This document shows positions 58,436-64,000 of a DNA stretch of 64,000 nt, one piece after another. This stretch comes from Pseudalgibacter alginicilyticus. GTDB lineage: Bacteria; Bacteroidota; Bacteroidia; Flavobacteriales; Flavobacteriaceae. The stretch is taken from contig NZ_CP012898.1 in NCBI RefSeq assembly GCF_001310225.1, forward strand, positions 3,280,001 to 3,344,000, in the 5' to 3' direction. The position numbers were made by a program, and so were the translations under genes. The stretch's first letter is position 1. The number at the start of each line of letters is the position of its first letter. The notes under the pieces were generated by a model. The model made no database searches. It saw only the letters and a list, made by a program, of their open reading frames with translations, and had not been told where the DNA came from.

Positions 58436-59506
58436 ATGATAAAGACTAATTATAAAGTTGTAGGCGTAATGTCAGGAACATCTCTGGATGGGGTAGATTT
58501 AGTGTTTGCAACATTTTATATTGATAATAGCTCCAAATGGGTTTTTGATATTATTTGCTGTGAAACGGTAGAGTACACTTCTTCGTGGCGTTTAAAACTT
58601 TCAAATTTGATAAATAATTCTATTACTGAATTAAAAATTATTGATGAAGAATACACCAAATATTTAGCAAATATCATTAATGAATTTATTCTTAAAAATA
58701 ATATTAAAGAGGTAGATGCTGTTTGTTCTCATGGTCATACGGCATTACATCAGCCAGATAAAAATATGACTTATCAAATAGGTAATAAACCAGAAATTGC
58801 TTCTTTGTTGAGTCAATTAGTTGTTTGTGATTTTAGAGCACAGGACGTAGCGTTGGGAGGTCAGGGAGCTCCATTGGTACCTATTGGTGATAAAATATTA
58901 TTTTCTGACTATGATTTTTGCATTAACCTTGGAGGATTTGCAAATGTTTCTTTTCAAGATAATGGAGAGCGTATTGCATACGACATTTGTCCAGTAAACA
59001 TTGTATTAAACTATTATGTGAAACCTTTGGGAATTAATTATGATAAAGAAGGTTTGTTAGCATCCAAAGGAAATATTAATCAAACATTATTGAATCAATT
59101 GAATGAATTGGGTTTTTATGCTGAAAATCATCCAAAATCTTTAGGTTTGGAATGGGTTCATAAAAATATCATTCCTATAATTGGTTCTTTTCAGTTGGAG
59201 ATTAAAGATATTTTAAGAACATGTATTGAGCATATAGCTATTCAAATTTGTTCTGAAATTAATATAAAAAAAAGTGCTTTAGTTTTATTAACAGGTGGTG
59301 GTGTTTATAATAAATTTTTAATAGAAAGGATTAAGGCGTTAACCCATCATAGAGTTGTTATTCCTTCTAAAAATACCATTGAATTTAAGGAAGCTTTAAT
59401 TTTTGGTTTTTTAGGGGTATTAAAACTAAGAAATGAGGTTAATTGCTTAAAGTCTGTTACAGGGGCATTGCACAATCATAGTTCTGGTACTATTTTCTAT
59501 CCTTAA
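58436..59506 (+). CDS. anmK: Anhydro-N-acetylmuramic acid kinase
   Basis: The 356-residue protein starts with the ATP-binding signature VMSGTSLDGVDLVFATF. VCSHGHTALHQP, ALGGQGAPLVPIGD and NLGGFANVSF follow, and the end has LLTGGGVYNKFLIERI. The enzyme phosphorylates and opens anhydroMurNAc to MurNAc-6-phosphate in cell-wall recycling, in the cytoplasm. It is divergent from the acyl-CoA dehydrogenase gene. No murQ is adjacent in this window. Confidence 0.95.
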   Translation: MIKTNYKVVGVMSGTSLDGVDLVFATFYIDNSSKWVFDIICCETVEYTSSWRLKLSNLINNSITELKIIDEEYTKYLANIINEFILKNNIKEVDAVCSHGHTALHQPDKNMTYQIGNKPEIASLLSQLVVCDFRAQDVALGGQGAPLVPIGDKILFSDYDFCINLGGFANVSFQDNGERIAYDICPVNIVLNYYVKPLGINYDKEGLLASKGNINQTLLNQLNELGFYAENHPKSLGLEWVHKNIIPIIGSFQLEIKDILRTCIEHIAIQICSEINIKKSALVLLTGGGVYNKFLIERIKALTHHRVVIPSKNTIEFKEALIFGFLGVLKLRNEVNCLKSVTGALHNHSSGTIFYP

Positions 59507-59643
59507 TTGTATCAAAAAAATAAATATAATTATTAGTTCTTGTTTTTTGTCGAGAGAATGAAAAACCATGTATATTAATTTTGTTTACTTATACTTACGA
59601 AACAAAACAAACGTTATATATTTGCATTAAATCAAATAAATCT

Positions 59644-60345
59644 ATGTTAAATACATTATTACTTATCAATCAAGAAGGTACAGAGTTACCTGTAGATGGG
59701 GAATCTGTTGAGAAAACACTATCAATTATAGAATTAATTAGTAGTGGAGGTGCTGCTGGACAAATTATAATAGCCATTCTATTTTTATTGCTTGTTGGCG
59801 CTATTTATATCTATTTTGAACGCATTTTTGCTATAAAAGCAGCGTCTAATGTGGATGCTAATTTTATGAATCAAATTAAAGACCATGTGAGTAATGGAAA
59901 AATTGATTCGGCTCAAATACTTTGTGCTCAAGTTAATTCGCCTGTATCCAGATTAATTGGTAAAGGTATTACTCGAATAGGAAAACCCTTAGCAGATATT
60001 AATACTGCTATTGAAAACGCAGGAAGGTTGGAAATTTACGGTCTTGAAAAAAACGTGAGTGTTTTGGCAACTATTTCTGGAGCAGCTCCCATGATAGGCT
60101 TTCTTGGTACGGTAATTGGTATGATATTAGCCATATTTGAATTAGCAAATGCAGGAGGTTCTATTGAAATGGATGTTTTAGCAGGAGGTTTATACACGGC
60201 TATGACTACTACCGTTGCTGGACTGATTGTTGGTATTGTTGCTTATATAGCATATAATCATTTGGTAGTAAGAACAGATAAAGTGGTGTATCAAATGGAA
60301 GCGCATTCCTTGGAATTTTTAGACCATTTAAACGAGCCTACATAA
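59644..60345 (+). CDS. exbB: MotA/TolQ/ExbB proton channel protein
   Basis: I chose the ATG at 59644; a longer TTG frame from 59581 covers the probable promoter (TATATTTG at 59617-59624). The 233-residue protein has a hydrophobic helix near residues 35-58 (IIIAILFLLLVGAIYIYFER) and two more around 140-205, including SGAAPMIGFLGTVIGMI and TTTVAGLIVGIVAYIAYN. This is the TolQ/ExbB pattern. It forms the proton channel that powers TonB or TolA in the inner membrane. The exbD-like gene follows after one base. Confidence 0.93.
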   Translation: MLNTLLLINQEGTELPVDGESVEKTLSIIELISSGGAAGQIIIAILFLLLVGAIYIYFERIFAIKAASNVDANFMNQIKDHVSNGKIDSAQILCAQVNSPVSRLIGKGITRIGKPLADINTAIENAGRLEIYGLEKNVSVLATISGAAPMIGFLGTVIGMILAIFELANAGGSIEMDVLAGGLYTAMTTTVAGLIVGIVAYIAYNHLVVRTDKVVYQMEAHSLEFLDHLNEPT

Positions 60346-60346
60346 T

Positions 60347-60742
60347 ATGAATTTTAGAGGAAGAAATAAAGTAACACCAGAATTCAATATGTCGTCTATG
60401 ACGGATATTGTATTTCTGCTTCTTATATTTTTTATGATTGCTTCTACTTTAGTAACTACCAATGCGATTGATATTTTATTACCTAAAGCTAGTGGGAAAA
60501 CTGAAAATAAGCAATCTGTAGCTGTAAGTATTCAAAAGGATTTAACGTATTATATTGATCAAAAACGTGTAGGTGAAAGTGTTTTGGAAAATGAATTGCT
60601 AAAGCTACTTTCTTCTGAAGAAAAGCCTACCATTGTTTTAAGAGCTGAAAAATCAGTACCCGTAGAAAATGTTGTTAAAGTAATGGACATTGCTAATAGG
60701 AATAAGTTCAAGATTATTTTGGCTGTAAAACCAAATAATTAG
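60347..60742 (+). CDS. exbD: ExbD/TolR biopolymer transport protein
   Basis: The 131-residue protein has one N-terminal transmembrane helix (TDIVFLLLIFFMIASTLV). The aspartate of SMTDIVFLL is the residue that carries protons in the family. The periplasmic domain contains VSIQKDLTYYIDQ and IVLRAEKSVPVENVVKVMDIA. It pairs with the ExbB-like protein just upstream and with the TonB-like protein downstream, which starts 18 bases later. Confidence 0.94.
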   Translation: MNFRGRNKVTPEFNMSSMTDIVFLLLIFFMIASTLVTTNAIDILLPKASGKTENKQSVAVSIQKDLTYYIDQKRVGESVLENELLKLLSSEEKPTIVLRAEKSVPVENVVKVMDIANRNKFKIILAVKPNN

Positions 60743-60760
60743 AATTATTACAAGCCTAAT

Positions 60761-61609
60761 ATGAAGTATTTAGAAACAAAACATGAGAGAGATTCAGCAA
60801 AAGTAACAACGTTAATTGTTGTTATTTTGATATTGTTGTTGTTTGTTGTAGGGCCACCTTATATGGATCCACCTGAGGAATACGGTGTAGCAGTAAATTT
60901 CGGAACTACAGATTTTGGGAAAGGCAATGTGCAACCTTTAAAACCAGTAAAGTCTGAACCTTTAAAAATAGAGGAACCACCACAACCTGAAGAGACAAAA
61001 GCAGAACCAACTGTGTCATCTGAAGCTAAAGAAGAAGTTTTAACGGCTGACAATGCTGAAGAAATAGCTATTAAGAAACAAAAAGAGGCGGAAGCAAAAG
61101 CAAAGGCCATAGCGGATGCCAAAGCTAAGGCAGAGGCAGAAAGAATAGCCAAGGAAAAGCGAGAACAGGAAGAAAAAAAGAAAAAGTTAGATGCTCTAAT
61201 TGGAGGTGTTAGCAAATCTGAAGGTTCTGAAACGGGGAGTGAAGGAGATGATAATAAATCTGGAGATAAAGGACAATTGGATGGCAACCTTTATGCACCC
61301 AGTTATTTTGGTGCTCCAGGCACAGGAAGTGGGGGTGTTGGTTACGGTTTAAACGGAAGAGGAAAAGCGTCCTATCAAATGCTTAAACAAGATTGTAATG
61401 AGTCAGGAATGGTAATCGTTAAGATTGAAGTAGATAGGGATGGTAATGTTATTTCCGCAGTACCAGGACAAAAAGGAACTACTAATACAGCGCAATGCTT
61501 ATTAGAACCTGCAAAAAAAATAGCTTTGTCACATAAATGGCAACCAGACTCCAAAGCACCTGCAAAACAAATAGGTTTTGTTAAAGTAAACTTCAATTTA
61601 GGTCAATAA
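60761..61609 (+). CDS. tonB: TonB-family energy transducer
   Basis: The 282-residue protein has a short cytoplasmic head, a membrane helix near residues 15-32 (VTTLIVVILILLLFVVG) and a proline-rich stretch (PPQPEETKAEPT). A long Ala/Lys/Glu helical region follows (about 105-150), then a Gly/Ser-rich linker, and a C-terminal TonB-like domain with MVIVKIEVDRDGNVISAVPG. It would carry energy from ExbB-ExbD to outer-membrane transporters. The final domain is short and could equally suit a TolA-like role. It is followed 3 bases later by folC. Confidence 0.88.
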   Translation: MKYLETKHERDSAKVTTLIVVILILLLFVVGPPYMDPPEEYGVAVNFGTTDFGKGNVQPLKPVKSEPLKIEEPPQPEETKAEPTVSSEAKEEVLTADNAEEIAIKKQKEAEAKAKAIADAKAKAEAERIAKEKREQEEKKKKLDALIGGVSKSEGSETGSEGDDNKSGDKGQLDGNLYAPSYFGAPGTGSGGVGYGLNGRGKASYQMLKQDCNESGMVIVKIEVDRDGNVISAVPGQKGTTNTAQCLLEPAKKIALSHKWQPDSKAPAKQIGFVKVNFNLGQ

Positions 61610-61612
61610 TAA

Positions 61613-62830
61613 ATGACATATCAAGAAACTGTTAATTGGATGTTTTCGCAACTCCCAATGTATCAGCGAGATGGGAGTTCTGCTTTTAAAAAAGATTTAA
61701 CCAATACTTTAAAGCTTACTGAACATTTAAATTTCCCAGAAAGAAACTTTAAATCAGTCCACGTAGCAGGAACCAATGGAAAAGGTTCTACAAGTCATAT
61801 GTTAGCTTCTGTGTTGCAAGAAGCTGGTTATAAAGTTGGATTGTACACGTCTCCCCATTTAAAAGATTTTAGAGAGCGGATTAAAATCAATGGCACTGAT
61901 GTTAGCGAGGCATTTGTAGTTGATTTTATAAAACATAACAAGTTTTTCTTAGAAGCGAACACATTGTCTTTTTTTGAAATGACCGTAGGAATGGCATTTG
62001 ATTATTTTTCAAAAGAAAAAGTAGATATTGCTATTGTAGAAGTAGGGCTGGGAGGACGTTTGGATTCTACCAATATCATTACGCCTGAAGTTTCCGTTAT
62101 AACCAATATAGGGTTTGATCATATACAGTTTTTAGGGAATACACTTGAAGCTATTGCTTTTGAAAAAGGAGGGATTATCAAGTCTAATATTCCCGTTGTA
62201 ATTGGAGAAACTCAAGACGAAACAAAATCTGTCTTTGAAACTTTGGCAGATAAGCATTATTCTGAAATTATATTTGCAGATACAAAAATTAAAAAAGAAT
62301 ATAAGTCTGATTTAATAGGAAGTTATCAATTAAAAAACACCAAAACGGTTGTTCAAACGATAAAAATCCTTCGTAATAAAGGTTTTGAAATTTCAGAAGA
62401 CAATTTAGTTAATGGATTATTACAGGTTGTTAAAAATACCAATTTAAAGGGGCGTTGGCAGACTTTGCATGAAAACCCTAAAGTAATTTGCGATACAGGA
62501 CATAATAGAGAGGGGTTAAGCTATGTTATGAATCAGCTCTTAAATGAGGTATTTGACAACTTGCACATTGTTTTTGGAGTGGTAAATGATAAAGATTTAA
62601 GTAGGATTGTTGATTTATTACCTAAAAATGCGAGTTATTATTTTTGTAAACCAAATATTTCTCGTGGATTGGATGCTGAATTATTAAAAGACTATTTTAA
62701 TAGTTTAGGGCTTAAGGGGGATAGCTATAATTCTGTAAATGAAGCCTATAAAACAGCGTTGTTAAGTGCTAATACAAATGATTTTATTTTTGTTGGAGGT
62801 AGTACGTTTGTTGTCGCAGAAATAATTTAA
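61613..62830 (+). CDS. folC: Bifunctional folylpolyglutamate/dihydrofolate synthase
   Basis: The 405-residue protein is a Mur-ligase family enzyme. The ATP loop is HVAGTNGKGSTSHML near residues 49-63, with YTSPHLKDFRERI and VEVGLGGRLDSTN following. The last domain begins near residue 285 with CDTGHNREGLSY. The enzyme adds glutamate to dihydropteroate or folates in the cytoplasm. It shares the operon with the TonB-system genes by position only. Confidence 0.95.
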   Translation: MTYQETVNWMFSQLPMYQRDGSSAFKKDLTNTLKLTEHLNFPERNFKSVHVAGTNGKGSTSHMLASVLQEAGYKVGLYTSPHLKDFRERIKINGTDVSEAFVVDFIKHNKFFLEANTLSFFEMTVGMAFDYFSKEKVDIAIVEVGLGGRLDSTNIITPEVSVITNIGFDHIQFLGNTLEAIAFEKGGIIKSNIPVVIGETQDETKSVFETLADKHYSEIIFADTKIKKEYKSDLIGSYQLKNTKTVVQTIKILRNKGFEISEDNLVNGLLQVVKNTNLKGRWQTLHENPKVICDTGHNREGLSYVMNQLLNEVFDNLHIVFGVVNDKDLSRIVDLLPKNASYYFCKPNISRGLDAELLKDYFNSLGLKGDSYNSVNEAYKTALLSANTNDFIFVGGSTFVVAEII

Positions 62831-62846
62831 AATTTTATTGAAAAAG

Positions 62847-62878
62847 TTTTTGCAAATTAAAAATCTAGGTTATATTTG
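62847..62878 (+). promoter_or_regulatory. Promoter of tRNA-Val
   Basis: TTTTTG (62847-62852) and TATATTTG (62871-62878) match the Bacteroidota -33 and -7 consensus with an 18-base gap. The tRNA begins 15 bases after the -7 box. It is the clearest promoter in the window. Confidence 0.8.
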
Positions 62879-62892
62879 CACACCTAATTAAA

Positions 62893-62967
62893 GGGCGCGT
62901 AGCTCAGTTGGTTCAGAGCACTTGGTTTACACCCAAGGGGTCAGGGGTTCGAATCCCTTCGCGCCCA
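62893..62967 (+). tRNA. trnV: tRNA-Val (anticodon TAC)
   Basis: The 75-base sequence folds as a tRNA. The acceptor arms GGGCGCG and CGCGCCC pair fully, the D-arm has GCTCAGTTGG, and the anticodon stem CTTGG/CCAAG holds loop TTTACAC. The anticodon TAC at 62938-62940 reads valine codons. The T-arm has GGTTCGAATCC. The 3' CCA is not encoded. Confidence 0.97.
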
Positions 62968-62972
62968 CATAT

Positions 62973-63007
62973 AAATCCTAAAGTTTATTAACTTTAGGAT
63001 TTTTTTA
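62973..63007 (+). terminator. Terminator of tRNA-Val
   Basis: AAATCCTAAAGTT pairs with AACTTTAGGATTT over a 4-base loop, followed by T residues. It ends the tRNA transcript. The remaining bases to 63136 show nothing recognisable. Confidence 0.9.
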
Positions 63008-63136
63008 TGCCTTAATTTTCGTTTATGATTTGGTAGGGATCAAGGATCAATCCTAATTGTTGTGTTTATGCAAAAAATGGGATCAACCTTGATTTATAGT
63101 CGACTTAAAAACAGGTTTCTCGTTATGTAATATTTT

Positions 63137-63844
63137 TTATTTTAATGTGTTGAGCTCTGTTTCAGTTTCAATTTCATAAGGTTCTTTGTTATACTCAAAA
63201 ATTCGAGCATTTAATGTACCCTTTAGTTTTATGGAACCATCATCTACTTTTAACCAGCTCCCTTCTCGCAAACCAATTACGGGTTGTGTGTTGAATTTAT
63301 GAAACTCGTTAATACGGGTTTCACGACTTTCCCCCATGTGTTTTAAGGTTGTGTCCACGTCTATGTAATGCGGATTGATGTTAAAAGGAACTACACCTAA
63401 AGCGTTTAAACTTTTTGGAAATACAATTGGCATGTCATTGGTTGTTTTTATGCTCAGCCCGCAAATATTGCTTCCTGCACTGGTTCCAAGATATGGGATG
63501 CCTTTTTTAATTGTTTGTTTTAAGCTTGTAATTAGGTTTTTTTTGTATAATTCATTTAATAGAACAAAAGTATTGCCTCCTCCTACAAAAATGGCTTTAG
63601 CTTCTTTTATAGCTGTTTCAGGGTTTTGAAAAGTATGAAGACCTTTTACTTTCCTGCCAATTTTAGACAACCCTTTTGTAGCTATTTCTGTATAGGTGTC
63701 ATGTGATATACCATTAGGCCTAGCATAGGGAATAAACAAAATATCATCTATATCATTATAAAACAATTTTAGTTCATCAAATAGATATTCTAAATAAGCT
63801 GTTCCATGAATAGTTGAAGTGCTAGCAATAATGATGTTTTTCAT
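63137..63844 (-). CDS. pepE: Peptidase E (alpha-aspartyl dipeptidase), S51 family
   Basis: The 235-residue protein matches dipeptidase E in length. FVGGGNTFVLLNELY near residues 90-105 and the nucleophile segment YLGTSAGSNICGLSI (serine near residue 120) are family marks. The later segments VPFNINPHYID and GLREGSWL fit the rest of the fold. The enzyme cleaves N-terminal aspartyl dipeptides in the cytoplasm. It is monocistronic. Bases 63845-64000 show no feature. Confidence 0.92.
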   Translation of the reverse strand: MKNIIIASTSTIHGTAYLEYLFDELKLFYNDIDDILFIPYARPNGISHDTYTEIATKGLSKIGRKVKGLHTFQNPETAIKEAKAIFVGGGNTFVLLNELYKKNLITSLKQTIKKGIPYLGTSAGSNICGLSIKTTNDMPIVFPKSLNALGVVPFNINPHYIDVDTTLKHMGESRETRINEFHKFNTQPVIGLREGSWLKVDDGSIKLKGTLNARIFEYNKEPYEIETETELNTLK

Positions 63845-64000
63845 AAAAAAAAAGGTTTTTTGTAAAAATAGTTAATTGGACTTTTCTGAAAAAAGACATA
63901 TAGCTTTTAATTATTAAATAAGATGAATTAACAAAAGTTTAGATGTTGTTTTTATTTTTTTTAAGATTTGATAGGCGTTCTTTACGGTGTTAAAAACGTT

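Noticed and set aside
59581-59643. TTG start extending the ExbB-like protein by 21 residues
   Set aside because: The extension overlaps a TAnnTTTG promoter box, and the ATG at 59644 gives the usual family start.

Overview
The window looks like a chromosomal stretch of a marine-type member of the Flavobacteriaceae (Bacteroidota). The DNA is AT-rich, several promoters match the Bacteroidota TAnnTTTG -7 box, and genes rarely show a Shine-Dalgarno sequence. SusC/SusD pairs, type IX secretion (T9SS) C-terminal sorting domains, a hybrid two-component sensor and lineage-typical small proteins (DUF4230, DUF4136, DUF5522, DUF6090) support this. The species cannot be named from the sequence alone.

Region 1 (1-14.1 kb) is mostly housekeeping. 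It holds a 5S rRNA gene, a rhodanese, a crotonase, lipoproteins, a PLP enzyme, a peptidoglycan glucosaminidase, hemL, lysS, a Pmp3-type peptide, lipB and a polyphosphate kinase 2. A DUF6090 membrane-protein gene between lipB and ppk2 is broken by a frameshift and an in-frame stop.

Region 2 (14.3-20.9 kb) is an amino-sugar module controlled by a divergent LacI-family regulator with likely operators in the shared intergenic region. It encodes a sugar nucleotidyltransferase, an N-acetylhexosamine 1-kinase-like phosphotransferase, an MFS sugar permease and a glucosamine-6-phosphate deaminase fused to a PIG-L-type deacetylase.

Region 3 (21.1-56.6 kb) is a large polysaccharide utilization locus (PUL) that best fits glycosaminoglycans of the chondroitin/hyaluronan type. 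It contains a GH29 fucosidase, a relic sulfatase, an intact S1 sulfatase, a heparinase II/III-type lyase, a hybrid two-component sensor, two paralogous PL8 lyases, two SusC/SusD pairs, a T9SS-exported beta-helix protein of unknown role, GH88, two GH2 enzymes and a GH109-like protein. One PL8 carries a T9SS sorting domain and the other does not, which suggests sequential cell-surface and periplasmic cleavage. Lyases would release unsaturated oligosaccharides, the sulfatase would desulfate them, GH88 would remove the unsaturated uronate, and the amino-sugar module of region 2 would take up and process the N-acetylhexosamine. Fucosidase, beta-galactosidase and alpha-N-acetylgalactosaminidase-like genes suggest a decorated or mixed animal glycan rather than plain chondroitin sulfate. 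Three copies of a motif at an exact 20-bp spacing precede the PL8-SusCD operon and are the best candidate regulator-binding sites.

Region 4 (57.2-64 kb) returns to core genes: an acyl-CoA dehydrogenase, anmK, an exbB-exbD-tonB-folC operon, tRNA-Val(TAC) with a clear promoter and terminator, and a peptidase E-like protein. The TonB-system genes could energise SusC transport but sit outside the PUL. I saw no insertion sequence, prophage, CRISPR array or replication origin.
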